A stretch of 64,000 nt of DNA, taken from assembly GCA_036583965.1 (NCBI GenBank), contig JAZBQD010000015.1, positions 72,270,330-72,334,329 of the forward strand. The letters are read 5' to 3'. Origin of the DNA: Prunella strophiata. Its lineage: Eukaryota; Chordata; Aves; Passeriformes; Prunellidae. Positions within the stretch are counted from its first letter, which is position 1, and each line of letters opens with the position of its first letter. The translations under genes were made by a program, and so were the position numbers. The notes beneath the pieces are model-generated. The model saw nothing but the letters and a program-made list of their open reading frames with translations, was not told the DNA's origin and did no database searches. Positions 13,045-26,208 of the stretch are shown here, piece after piece.

Positions 13045-16000
13045 TATTTTTTTTTCTTCATATAGAAGACAACTCTTCAATTTTCCTACAGAGAGAGTAA
13101 ATATATTTACCTAAAACTCTGGAGTTCACATTCAGATTCCAGAGTCTTCACATAAAGCTGAGCAATTTCAGCACTGTGTATCTGTTTTCAGAACAGATAT
13201 AACTAGAGAAGTACAATCTGTTTACACTTCATGTCACATCAGCCTTGTGTTTCTTAGCTTTGATATGTCCCCATGCATAAAACTAACAACCAAACTTATT
13301 CTCAAACCAAATGGTTACTCCTTCAGCTTTCCACTTCTGTCCAATGGCTTGTGGCAACTCCTACCCCCTCCTTCAACACATATTGCCAGTCAAAGAAACA
13401 CCCCAAGCACCACTCCAATTGCCCATCTCATTAAAAAAACAAGCAGTCTCTTCTGAAGAGGGATATCTTCCAGAACCAAGCAACACAGAAGAATGTTCCC
13501 ATGTTGAATTTCTCCACCACTTAGACAAAGAAGTCATGCATATTTGCATTTTCTAAAAAATGGGATCTACTTTAGGCTGAGGAAAAAGCAAAACACTCAA
13601 GAAACTCAATTTTATTTGACTAAAATATTTGATAATTAATACTTTGGGAATTTTTTTCTCATCTGTGTTCTTATTTGCAATATCTCCTTGCTTACCAAAT
13701 AGATTACTAAATTAAATGGAAATTTCTCATAGATGCTCAACTTGCCAATTGTGCAGCACCAATTTTCTCTACAATTACATTTCACAGAGAAAATGCTTTG
13801 TTTTACCATTTAATTTCTATTATAGTAGCAATGAGGAAATATTAATTATATATTCCCACTGCAACTATGAAATTTAAGCTCTTCCATTCTTTCACAGACA
13901 AATGCTCCCTTTTCCAGGTGGATAAAACATTTTTAAACTATTTTACAGACTGTTAGTACTAGAATAAATGCCTCTGTAATGGTTTTTATAAAAGAAAAGT
14001 AAGCTTCACAGTCATTGTGCATCTTTCCTTCGGGCACTGGGAAGTCTGAGTCAGGTAAAAAGGACAGAACAAAACACTAATTACTGAAGCAATCCTGAAA
14101 CTAGGTGTTTGCTCAGAAAGGTGTAGCTTTTCTGCCAACTATACGATCTCTTCACCTGCTCTTTGGGTCACTATGCCATCTGTCAAACAGAGTAAAAAGT
14201 TCCACTAAACAACAGGATAGTTTTTGTCATGCCTGTGCAGTAACTGGCAACTTAAGACATTTCTGATTAAGACAAAATTCCTACAGGAGTATGTGCTACA
14301 TATATATAAATGCAAGACATATTTGTCTAATCATGAGGAGGCAAAAAACACTTAAAGATGTGGTTGTTGACAAAACAGCAAGAATTTTGTCAAATCTTTA
14401 GCGAGGGAAAGCAGGCAAAAGAAGTAAAATGAATTAGGTTCTGAATATAAATTTCAAGATTTTTCTCTATTGTATTATTTCAAGGTCTGTTCCTGCAGGT
14501 CGTTCTCATGTCAGCAATCCCACTGTTTCTTTTTAATGTCTCAGTTAATGAAACCAATTCGTTTAACTTAGTTTAACAAAGTAGGAAGCAAAGAAACATC
14601 AGAAAAAAACAACAACAACAACAACAAAAAAAAAAAAAAAAAAAAAAAAAAAACCAAAAAAAAAAAAAAACAAGGAGAAACAAAGACAGGAAAAGGGAAA
14701 CTCATTCTATGCAAACTACAGGTAAGTGAATAGAACTAAGAAATTTAACCATATATATTATTCCTTGATATGAGAAACAAAAGATTCTTGTGTGGTATAG
14801 CTAAAGTACTATGTTGATGCCAGCAGAATGTATCTTACCACTAGAACAAAAAAGTTGCTGTCAAGATTGAAGGAGTTACCAACAAAGAGATTAATTTACA
14901 GTTCTCCTGTTACATGCTGAAGGTCTTGCATTGAAATCTTGAAGTATTCCTTTAACCACATTTCTGCAATAAGTCACTGTTTTCACAGTCATATTTGACA
15001 TCAAGGAGTAAGCTGAAAAAGAAGCTGAAGCCCTGATATATCAGCAGCTTCTGTATGAGGTCAACTATGAATATTCTCATGTGCATGGCTTTGAAGTTTT
15101 ATAAAACTAAAAAATGAGATATGACCATGTTTAACAGTGAATGAATTTTTAATCTTTTTTTTTTCTTTTCTGCTGATGGTTGTACTGAACAACTTGATGT
15201 TCAGCTGATGTTTTTGAAATGAAAAAAGTAGAATAATCTGACCTAGGAGGGATGTTCTACCTCCACCATCTTCAATTGCAAACCTTTAGGGTTCCTATTC
15301 TAAAACATCTCTAAACAAACCCAACAGCTGACAGAGGCATATGAGTACCACACATCCTCCTCTCCTTGTGACTGACATATTCACTGTAACACAAAAATTC
15401 AACCCATACCACCAAAGGACTTCAAACCATGTCTGCTTTGCTTTGACCTGAATAGTCCCAGAGAGCCAGTTCTCAGTTCTCACAAATACAATCATAGACT
15501 CCTGTAAAATGGACACAGCCAGTCAGCTGCAAGTACTATGATCATTTTGCAAATTAGGAACAAAGCTTGGAACACAAATAGAATTTCTCAGAGTCCTCGA
15601 GCAACTAATTTCTAAATGCAAACCAAAACATATTTAATGAGTGTCCCAGTACCTACTCTTCATCTTCTTTTATTGACCCTTTTCCAGAAATGGGTGTTTA
15701 AAAACTCTAACTGCCATGGGCATCCAGAATGACAGTTTTCTTCCAGCATAACAATGGCTTGGGCTATGTTATTGAAACTGGTCATGTTTCTAACAATCAG
15801 TAAATACAGAATCATTGCACTGAGTGATTAACATCATAGTTAAGCAATTGCTTCACCGTGCCTTCCCCTGAATTCTAGAGCAGCACTTACATTATTTAGG
15901 ACTACTTTAAAGTAAATTAATAGGTCCCAACCATAAACTACATTTGCTTGAGTTAGAAGTCATCTTCTTACACACAGTGATGTCATTTTTGATCCATGTT

Positions 16001-19000
16001 AATAAATGATAATAAAGCTATTTTTGTGGCAGACAGATACATTCAAACATCCCTTGTTGTCTATATCAACCTGTTAATGTACCAGCAACGCTCAGGAGTT
16101 TGGTAGCTATTTTGCCATTTAGCACATGTACAAAATATGAACTGGTTCAGAAGAGGCAGTCACTAAGCACATCTGACATTACCTGTCTGTCACAAACATC
16201 AACTCCATTCTGATACTATTTCATTATCCCCAGAAATGTTTCAAAATAAGCATCTGATCATTCAGCATTAACAGACTGTATATGTGAAACATGACATTGT
16301 TCAGAATACTTAATTTTCTTTCTCTACATGGTTTCAGACTATTCCCACAAATTCCCATTACATCATTCAGGCTAATTATTAAATTCTTATTTTTGCTGTT
16401 TAGGTTGGTGTGTGTGTGTGTTTTGTGCTTGCTGGGGGGTTTCTGTTTATTTGGTCTTTTTAATAAAAGTAATTCCAATTGATGCAAACAAATAAAATAG
16501 AACCATCTGAGTTGAAACACTTATCATTACATGTGGAGGTTAGGGACCACCAATATAGAGACAGAAAAAAGTAACCCAAAATCTTTAACATATTTTTTTA
16601 CAACACAGCTGCATAAAGGATGCCAAAGTTAGAAATTAGTAGAGTGTTTGCCAGTTGATTATTCACAGCTGAACACAAGCCTCTGAGCTTAAGCTTTAGG
16701 AAATAACCTTTTTATATATATATATTTTTGTTTTGTTTTAAGTAAAAGATGGTACAATGCACATTGAATATTTTGTTTCACTGCAAGTGTTTTCAAATAG
16801 CATAAAGTAAACAAATTGGAATAAATGTATTGAGGTGCTCTTAATTATATTAAAAAATAAAACTTCTTTAGTTATGAACTTCTGTGATCAAGTTTTAGAC
16901 ATTATCTGTTGTTGCTGACTAGGTCTCTAGGTTTTTAAATGGATAGTTAAGTATGTAAGACCAAAACCAGCTGAACAAAAGAGTGTATTTGCTTAATAGC
17001 ATCATATTTTTGCTTTTATAGTATATACACATAGGTATTTGTTTCTTCCAAGTGTTGTCTCTTCTGCTTAAAATACAACATATCATTGTTTTTTGCCTTG
17101 CCATGTAAAGCCTGTACTAACAGTAGCTTTGAGGATAGTTTAAAACTTGCAGACACAGAGATGCTTTCTGGCTTCTCCAGATGTAGTTCAGTGCAAAGAA
17201 TGCAGCACATGGGGAACAACCATCTTCCAACTACAGGCACACTGTGGTGACTACTAACATTTGTTTCTGCACTGAAGTGAAGATGAGAACTGTGTGTCAA
17301 ATACCAACAAAGAGCATGCCAAGACACAGCCTGTCCTCGTCTGGAAAAGTTCATATGGAATATCATCCCTGTTTCAAGTTTTTGTTTTACAAAACATGTT
17401 CCTGGCAGATGCAGGCAAGGGCATACTTCCCTTTCACTGTCCTCTGCATCCCACCCACACACTTCTCCAAGGCTAGATGCTGTTCCCACAAAACAGATTA
17501 AATATACATCACATCTGAAGTGAAAAAGAGTGCATAAAGCTCTGGAAGTTCATTAGTATTTCTGGAGTTCTGTTCCTACATCTGAAGCAGTCATCACATA
17601 TTTGCTATTAACATAAATTTATTCAAATATGAGGAAGCTGTTACAGCAATTCTCTATCTGCAGTTCTTCAAACATATTGTGATGATTAAAAATCCCACAC
17701 GCATTGAGAAAAATTTACAGTGCATAAATTTGTTGCAATACCCTCATACCCTATGCTCATTTGAAGTGCCCAGAGCACACTATGTTAAATTACACACTCT
17801 TGACCCTGTACTGGGTATTTTCTGTAGACTATTGCATCCTGCCACCAACTACACTGGTCCAAAGTTTGCTAATTTAAAAATCTCACTTTCATGGCATTTG
17901 GACTTCAGTTGCCAATGCAGATTGTGCAGTGAAGTCTGGATTTTGAGTATTATTGAATGTGATTAAACATTGGATACTTTGTATGTGTATGCACACATTC
18001 CATTCCTGCTTGATGTGTTGCCCAAAGGACAAAGTAGTCCAAGTATAATTTTTTTGCTGTCTGAAATAGTTTCCTTCTGACCTTATTACATCAAAGTATC
18101 ATAAAGTTACTGCTCTAAATACCTCTATATTATGATATGCCTATTGACATCTTCAAAGGACGGGTTTTTTTATTAACCAGAGGAAAAAAAATCAGCTTAC
18201 AAGAGGATGAAAGCTCTGTGGAAAAGATCCAGTGATAAAACATTTTTTTCCCCAGATTGAATGATGAACGGCTCCTGAATGTCAACAAAACCAGCAGCAA
18301 GGAGGAAATTCTCTCTGTGTCCTCTTCCAGTAAAAACCATCCTTTTAATTTCATGCCTTTATGACCATTCCAGGTTCTCAGATCATTGGTACTAATCAAT
18401 CAATTATTGATCAGTTGTCAGAGTGTGACATGACATCATTGTAAGGTTTGCAAATATGGGAAATTCCAAGCTGATACAATTCACACTTGAGTAATAGGAC
18501 TATTCCTTTAATCAGAACACAGCAGTACTAATAGTCAGGTACAGAGTCCTCTCCTCTCTCCAGTGTTCATCAAAACTAGGTTTTTTTTCTCATATCCTCT
18601 TGTCAAGTCTATGGCAGACCACCTGCAACTGATTTCTTTATCTTTCATTATTGTTTCCATTTTTTAAATTAAAGGTTATTTATTTATTGACTTATTTTTA
18701 AATTAACAACTGCAGCAAGCAGTCCCACCCAATTGCCTTTATTAGGGAAGAACCACTGGCTTGTATTTTCAACCTGCTTCTTGTTTGCTGCATTTGATGA
18801 CCACCTTTGCCTGCTAGTAGAAAAAAAGACAAGAGCTCTAAGTTCATATCCTGCATATTTCCTGTGATTTACCTTACACTTGTTCAGTTATCCATTCACT
18901 AGCCTGTAGATCCCAAACATACACCAGCCCTCTCAGGGAAGTTGTGCCCTACCCTGACTAATTATTTCAGCTTTCTGTACTTTCTTGATCACTGCTATAC

Positions 19001-19192
19001 TTTTGGAACACCGCATAATTCTGGGGGTCAGAGGGATGAGTCTCTCAAAAATCTGAAATGTGGCCTCTTGAAAAATATTTGAAATCTTTTTCTTGATCAG
19101 CTACAAGGAAGGAGGCCTATCTTCTATAAACCATTATCTTTTACAGCAAATATTCTTCTTCCCAGGATCCTTCCTTGGTGATCTTCCTTGGT
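13045..19192. other. AT-rich non-coding DNA, no gene recognised
   Basis: About 6.1 kb with no supported exon or RNA gene. It contains the CAA/poly(A) tract at 14603-14672 and a few short GT and TA dinucleotide runs (for example near 16407 and 16715). The 157-codon minus-strand open frame at 17016-17489 resembles no known family and is not treated as a gene. Confidence 0.65.
14603..14672 (+). repeat. (CAA)n followed by a long interrupted poly(A)
   Basis: A short A run is followed by about five CAA units (14610-14625), then 28 A residues (14626-14653), CC and 15 more A residues. The form resembles a retroposon tail, but no retroposon body is recognisable upstream. Confidence 0.9.
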
Positions 19193-19850
19193 TCATAGAA
19201 TCAAATTATAAGTCAGGTTGGAAAGGAATCAGGTGGTCATCTACTCCAATCTACAGAAAGCAGTCAATTCTGAATTCAGATCAGGTTGCTCAGGGCTTTG
19301 TCAGGCAGGACTTGAAAAATCTCAAGGACACAGATTCCACAGCCTTGCTAGGCAGCCTCTCTCAATGCTTAATTATCCTCACAGTGAATGGATATTTCTC
19401 CTTAAGACTGAGCCTCTTATGTCTTGATTTACGTACACGGTGTCTCATCTCCTGGCCAAGCACCTCAGTGAAGAGCCCAGCTCTACTCACTTGATTGCCT
19501 CCTTATCTGTCACGGAAGGCTGCCATTAGGTTTTCCTCCCCTTGAAGCATCTCCTCCAGGCTGAACAAGCTCCGTTCCCTCATCTTCATAGAGGATGCAC
19601 ACTTCAGTTTCCAACTGTTTTGGTCACCCTCCATTGAATATATTCCAGTCATTCCATGTCTGTCTTAAGCTGGGCTGGCAGAAAGAGGGGAGGTGGTGTT
19701 GAAATCTCAACACAGTATTCCAGGTGGGTTCTGACAAGTGCTGACAAAAAGGGGAACAGAACACTTCCATCAGTGTTCTGTCTAACACAGTCCAGGACGC
19801 TGTCAGCTTTCACTGCTGCCAGGGGACACTGCAAGACACTACACTTATCT
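19193..19850 (-). mobile_element. CR1 retrotransposon, 5'-truncated (minus strand)
   Basis: The plus strand starts at a CATAGAATCA terminal motif (19193) and continues as the reverse complement of the CR1 3' untranslated region and ORF2 C-terminus. On the minus strand a fragment reading SALVRTHLEYCVEIST corresponds to the conserved ALVRPHLEYCVQFW block of CR1 ORF2. The copy is riddled with substitutions and frame breaks. The catalytic reverse transcriptase core is absent. It is a fossil copy of about 660 bp. Confidence 0.92.
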
Positions 19851-22800
19851 ACTGAACTTTAAACAAATTTGCTCATCCCTTGCCCACCTCTGATGATATG
19901 TGTGGTGCAGTTCCATGGAGAAACTGCTCTCTTTCTTTTATGTTTGTAACACTGTCCTGAACTTGACTTCCTAGATGCCACCACAAAACCAATTGCTATA
20001 TTGCAAAAAATGAATTAAAATTTCTCCTTAATTTATGGCTTAACATTTAAATACAGCATAGAAACACATAAAACACTATCCAGTTCAACTTCCACAACCA
20101 CATCTGAAGTGTTGGAGAATGGCTCAAATTGAGCATTAAGAAGAAAGGGAGAACTCACAGGCATTAAAAAAACCCTTCCCTCACCACAAGAGCAATCCTA
20201 CTTGTTTTCCCTAAGGTGATGGAGAAGTAATTCTACTGTTCATGAGACTGAGAAAAATGAGATTGTAGAAATTTGATTCTGGCTCTGACAGGTATTTGAT
20301 TGGGGAGATTATAGGCTCTAAAATGTTTGGAATAGAGATTGTACTTCAGCATTGCCTGTGTTTAGGGAATATGTTTGCCAGACAGTAAACACTACAGAAG
20401 AAGAAAATCACAGCTAAATAAAATAATAATTTAAATAGCAGAGATGCTTGTCTGAAATTTTTGTCAAAAATGCAATTGCTCACTGTAGTCTGACACGTTA
20501 GAGGCTAAGTTCTTTTGCTTGAACTGTTCTTGACAGATTTTAATGTTAATTGGTTTGGGGAAGATGCCAGGCAATCTAAAACATTTGCTGCAAAACAAAT
20601 GTGAAGGAAATATGGCTCAGGGTGCAGAGTCTCACAATTCACTTACAACTGCAGAGAACAAGCACCATTCTCTACAGAGAATGACAGAGCGAGACAAAGA
20701 AAAAATTAATTTTAAGAAGTGGCAAGTAACAAGCAACTGTGCCACAAGATTTACATGCTGTACATTAGGTAGCAATAAAACATTAATTTCACTATAGCAA
20801 AAATGCTGACTATAAACTCTAGCAAGGTCTCAGCAAAAGTACAAAGCAGTTGCAGTCAGCAGGATCTTTTCTGTACACAAATTACCTTTATGGCTAGCAA
20901 AAAGAAAATATTCAAGAAGGTGAAAGTAATGGAAACTGAATTGTGAAGAAGTCCCTCAAAGAGACGGCAACAAAGGTTGTCTTATGCCACATCCTAACCC
21001 AAAGCATTCATCCCACCTGCTCATTCCCCATGCCACAGCTGCAATTGCTAAGCTAGAACAAATGAACTAGAAACCAACTTACTTTTCTTTTGGGATCTAG
21101 CAATGTTATTGTACCTCAGTACAATTAATAAACCAACAGGGCCACTATTTCCAAAGGAAGGGACCTTTGAACTGCATTGGCATGCAACACAGCTTGTGTT
21201 GGTTGGGAAGCAAGTGTAACCTCAGGTTCCTCAGGGCACATTCAACCAACAGATCTGCAATTTCAAGAGAAACCCTTCTCAAACAAGACAACTGTGTCTT
21301 ACACTTTGCAGAAGGAACTTAGCATCACAATGTGAATTGGAGGGGGGCATCTTTGAATCGCAAAGTAGTCTGGATGCCAAATTCTGCTTCATTTCCATTA
21401 ACAGAGTGTGCACTTGTCTACTCAATAGTCTCACAAACTGATGAAAAGTTGGAAAAACATCTTTGGGTAAAGCTGCAGAGACATGGAGGTTAGCCAAGCA
21501 GATTTCTCCGTCTGGTTGGAGACCTGCTTCCCAGATCCACTAAGGACACATGAGCACATGCAGTCTGCTACCCTTTCTTTGTGTAACAAAATTTTAGTTC
21601 TTCATAGTCTCCCCTTGCTCTTCCTGTCTGCTTCTAAAAACCAGCAACAGTGCACTTTTCCTTCAAAATGAAAGGGTAACATACTTCAGTATCTTACCAA
21701 AATACTAGAAGTGCCAAAAAAAGGGGGAAGGAAGTGGAGGAGAATGAGAGTCTTTGCGTGATACTTTTGAGTTACAGCTAAACTAAATCTATTTCTCCAG
21801 TGAGTAATCAATAAATCAACATAAAGAGAGCTCTGGCCAAAAAGAGAAAGAAAATCTCATTTGTGCTGAGTGCAGGAGTAGTGAAACACAGACATAACCA
21901 ACTGCAAAATACCATCCTTCTCTTTCAGAAGAGTAAATAGGCTACACCGACTATCAGTCTCTCTACCATTTACAAAGAAACCCCAGCTATTTATCCAAAC
22001 ACAAAGGCTCAAAGGCAACCCAATGTTTAGCAGATAAAGGAAACAGAGATAACAGAAAAAGAACAAGAATTTTGTAACAGCAGGAGAATGCAAACAAAAG
22101 TGAAAGGCTTTACTTCTCTTAAGAACAATTGAGGACCCAATGAGAAAAACCCAATGAAATTCTTCCATATATCTATTTTTTTTTAAGTAATAGATCTTCC
22201 AGTAAAAGTAGCTTATAGTAAACATTTGCTGAATTAATTACCTGATGCATACAATTCCTGCATTTCTTTGAAAGCTAAAATTTATCATAAAAAATTGTTA
22301 ATTTTTTATCCTTTGAAGTTATTTCAATCTTTAAAATCAGTGTAATTTTTAAAGCATTAAATTAAAACTTAAGTTAAAAAAAATAGCAACTGAAGATTTT
22401 TGCACAGAACCACTGACATCATGCCACCTGTAGTTAAAAAAAAAGTTTATTTAAGAAATTGTAGTGATGACTTTCTAAAGCCTGGTACAGGTCATACTTC
22501 CTGTAATTTATTCTTTATATAGTACCAATTAAGCATTACAACTTGTCATTATAATGAAATGGTATCTAAGCATTGTAAGAGGATCATCTTTATCATAGAA
22601 AAAAAGTTTTACATACAGCTTACTTCATGAGACTGCTACTAATGAGCTATTATGAACTACTGCAAATTCATTAATGCTATTAATTCCCCCTGCCCCTCAA
22701 CACTGCAGCAGAGACACACCTGACCTTTCCTTCCAGGACCATGTCCTCAGAAAAGACATCTTCCATTTAACAGGGAACTAAATGCCTGAGGCCAAATCAA

Positions 22801-24509
22801 GAAAATATCAGCTTGCTTAAAGTGCTCTTCTATAAAAAATCTCCACTACCACCCATTTCAGGCTGGTCTGCAGGAATTGGTCTGAAATGTTAAGCAAGCT
22901 TAACAAGCTTAACATGTACCTGTGAGATACAATTATTGAATATAATGATTATTTAGCTCTACATTCTCTTTAGAAGAATAGTTCCAGATAATGTATCAAG
23001 CCCAACAAATCATCCCTTCTAGTGGAGATGTAAACAGGATCTATTCTGTTCATGATTTTTCAGAAGAGAGACTAGAACACACAGAGATCTGTTTCAATAT
23101 TTTCCCTTTTCTGGATGCAGTTGCTACACAGCTAGCTACAGAAGCTTGTAAAAGAATGAGCAAGTCTCATATACTTGAAGACATACACACATATTGTGAC
23201 AACATTTAACTCTGTGCCCCGACACGTGAGGTTGAACAACTGGGCTGGCCCATGTGTTGCCAAGCTTGCAAATGTTTCACAAAACCATGCTACAAAACCA
23301 GAGAGCAGCATTTCTAGAGTTATGTGGAGACAGCTACTTCAGACAGGTCTCTCTGATCAGGCTGGGAATTCAGCCTATTGCCCATGACATTCTTAATACT
23401 CTGGTTTACATGCAAATTATGAAAATTATGAAAATCCAGTTGTTCTTTCCCCTACATGAGAGAACCTCTGAACTAGAGAGGCACAAGCCTGAAAGAAACT
23501 GGTCTGCAATTGGAAGGGCAGGTGGGCAGCAATGGTTTCATTTCCTATACAATGAGACTGCAAACCAAGAGAAAATAACCCCCCCACACACACACCTTCA
23601 GCAAAGTGACCTAATACCTTTCAGGGCTTTTTAAGAAGTATGTAAGAAATATAGCATCATATTTGAAACTGCTATAAGAAACCTGACAAAACAATGATTA
23701 ATACAACCAGCACCCCAAAGACAAAAGCTATGTTAATTTTAAAGAAATATTCATTGAACATATTGTAAAACCAAATTTATTTCTGATTGATAGTAAAGTT
23801 CCCTGAAATCTCCTAAACTGGGAGAAATACAAACCAAATGCTTTACCATTGACAAACACAATTTTACAAACCAAAGACTTTATACTCTCAATTCAATGTA
23901 CACTATTTCTTTTTTTAAAATTTCAATTTTTTGTGGTCACTTATTTTCAAAGAAATTAGAAATAGCCATACTGAAATTTTTGTTACCCTCCTCTGCCCCC
24001 AGCACAAGAATCCTCTTAGTATTTATAGGCTTCCACAGGTAGAAATATGAAAGCAATGTTTCTATCCAAGATTCAGTCCAGATATGCTTTTTCTCAGCCA
24101 GCTAGTCTAGCCTGCCAAGGCTAAGCAATTTCTGTCAGCCTTGGTTTTCACTAAGGAAAGTGTTTATTGCACGTGCAGTTACTCAGTGCCGTTCTCTGAG
24201 ATTAGGGTTGACTGCCACAGGGGGACAGACACGCTTTACATGTCAGTGGTGTATCCATCCTTCTAAAAAGTCTGTACTTGAAGCAACAGAACACCAGTAA
24301 AATGTTGTCTGAAATTGTTACCATGCATACTCCATCCCAAAAAAGAGCAACAATTTTTTAGCAGCCTGGGTATGGTAACAGCAGACTCCCTCCCACTTAG
24401 CATCCATGAAGCTCAAGGAGATGTTTGATATCTGAGTCAGAGCAGCTTCTAGCATGTCCCTTGTGTAGGACAAATAGATAATCTGTCTAGAATTGGTTTT
24501 GATTGTAGC

Positions 24510-24613
24510 TTTTGTGTTGTTGTTTTGGGGTGTTGGTGGGTTTTCTTTGAGTTTTGTAGTTTTGGGAGGGTTTTTTGGGGGAGGACAGTGGTTGGGTTGT
24601 TTTGGTTTGGATT
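24510..24613 (+). repeat. G/T-rich asymmetric tract, ~100 bp
   Basis: About 100 bp dominated by T and G, with G runs of three to five bases (GGGG, GGTGGG, GGGAGGG, GGGGG) spaced by T runs. The plus strand could in principle form a G-quadruplex. It is the longest G/T tract in the window. Confidence 0.8.
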
Positions 24614-25303
24614 TGAACTTTGAGTTGTTCAAGTAGGGATCTAACAGAACTGTTGCAACTACTTCACTTGAGTAGGGCTGACTGGTCCATGGATTTAGCT
24701 TCTGTTATTTAGCATACAGTCATGTCTGCATAAATCCCTTGTGCCTTGATCTCCCAGATTCTCTGTCTTGGATACAGGCTCCATAATTGATCAGAGGGGA
24801 ATTCAAGAACAAAATAAGTTTCAAACAACTGCCTCACAAGAAATATTACTGTAATGAGACTACTGTATAGGATATATTTTTGATGGGGCTCTAAAGTTTA
24901 TTCAACACTAGGGAAGTACATTATCTAATAAACCATGTTGATGTATCACATGTTCAGAATTTCTGTAATTGAGATACTCTGCCCAGGTAAGAACCAAAGT
25001 TCAAAGCCCCATTAAAGCCAGGCTCAATGGCTCTAATTAGTCTGTATGAAATAAGTCAGCAGTGCTGAATAGCATGGAAGCTACACTGCTTTAGGTAACA
25101 CACATCATTCATAGAAACTGCCATGCCTTTCCATTCAAAGGTATCACACTATTTTTTTATTTAAGGACTTTTTAGAAGTATAAATTATATTTCATCAATT
25201 ATTTCAAAACAGCCAAATGGAGGAATTAGAATAAAAGGATTCTTAGCATTTGTTGTTTATTTTGGATAGCAAAAGGCAAAGATAATTGCTTGTGTTTTGT
25301 TTG

Positions 25304-25322
25304 TTTTTTTTTTTTTTTTTTT
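25304..25322 (+). repeat. poly(T) run, 19 nt
   Basis: Nineteen consecutive T residues (poly(A) on the minus strand). No recognisable retroposon body is attached. Confidence 0.9.
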
Positions 25323-26184
25323 AAATACCAACTGTGTTTCAGGCAATTTACAAACATTAGGATTGTTTTAAAATGAAATGACCTAACTATTTGCCAGATT
25401 TCCACTGCCAGAAAAAACAATTATGTGCAAAAAAGGTTTGAGAGATTATTATTAAAGCCCGTAACAGTCATAGCATTAAAAGAGTCCAAACACAGCTCAA
25501 TGTTTTGAAACACAGCATTAAAGAACAAATGGAAAAAAAATTGATACCACACACTAACAAAGACACTATTACAGCTTTCTGGTTCTGAAAACATTATATA
25601 CTCAGAGCTTCATAACACTACTTAGCAAAACAGGTAGTCCATAAGAGAGGCAAAACGCTAACAAAGAAATACTGATAAGTTTCACATAAACTGTGAGAGC
25701 AGCTGAACTCCCACAGCCACCTGGTACATCCAAGCCCAGCAGCCAAGAGTCCAGCACATAAATAAAATCTCCAGATCCAGAAAACTGCAATAACAAGGCA
25801 GTATCTGTGCAATATACACTCACTGTTCAGTCCCCCAGCCCATGAAAAGTCAGGAATATAAAGCATGGAAGAAGCACAGGCAAGAGCAAGAATTAGGGAT
25901 ATTAATACTTCTGTCCACAAACACGTAATTGTCATATAGAGATAGGATTTATACATCCTAAAAATCAAAAAGACAGGACTGATTTTAAGTAGTATTTCAC
26001 ATAAAACTCTTTCCCAATTAATAAGGCCAAAGATGTTCTTTTCTGCACAAAGCAAAGCCAAGAATTACATTTGTGGAGAAATCTTCTCTAAAATCCAAAA
26101 TTACTTTATTTTTCTCCCCACCATGATGTATCTAGGCTTACATCTTACACCTTTAGCAAAAGTAAACACAATAAAAAAAAACAG

Positions 26185-26208
26185 TTTAATTAATCTAGAT
26201 TAATTAAA
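26185..26208. repeat. 24-bp perfect palindrome centred on CTAG
   Basis: Bases 26185-26208 read identically on both strands, with TTTAATTAAT mirrored around CTAG. Composition favours AT palindromes by chance, but 24 bp without a mismatch is long. Overlapping TTAATTAA homeodomain-like sites occur in both arms. Confidence 0.9.

Noticed and set aside
17016..17489. 157-codon minus-strand open frame
   Set aside because: The longest non-CR1 frame in the AT-rich part, but it has no recognisable domain and an unrelated plus-strand frame of 85 codons overlaps it. Its length is within chance for 64 kb in six frames.
25618..26061. 147-codon hydrophobic minus-strand open frame
   Set aside because: It suggests membrane segments, but the amino acid mix is what AT-rich DNA with TTT/CTT codons gives. 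There is no recognisable family, splice context or promoter.
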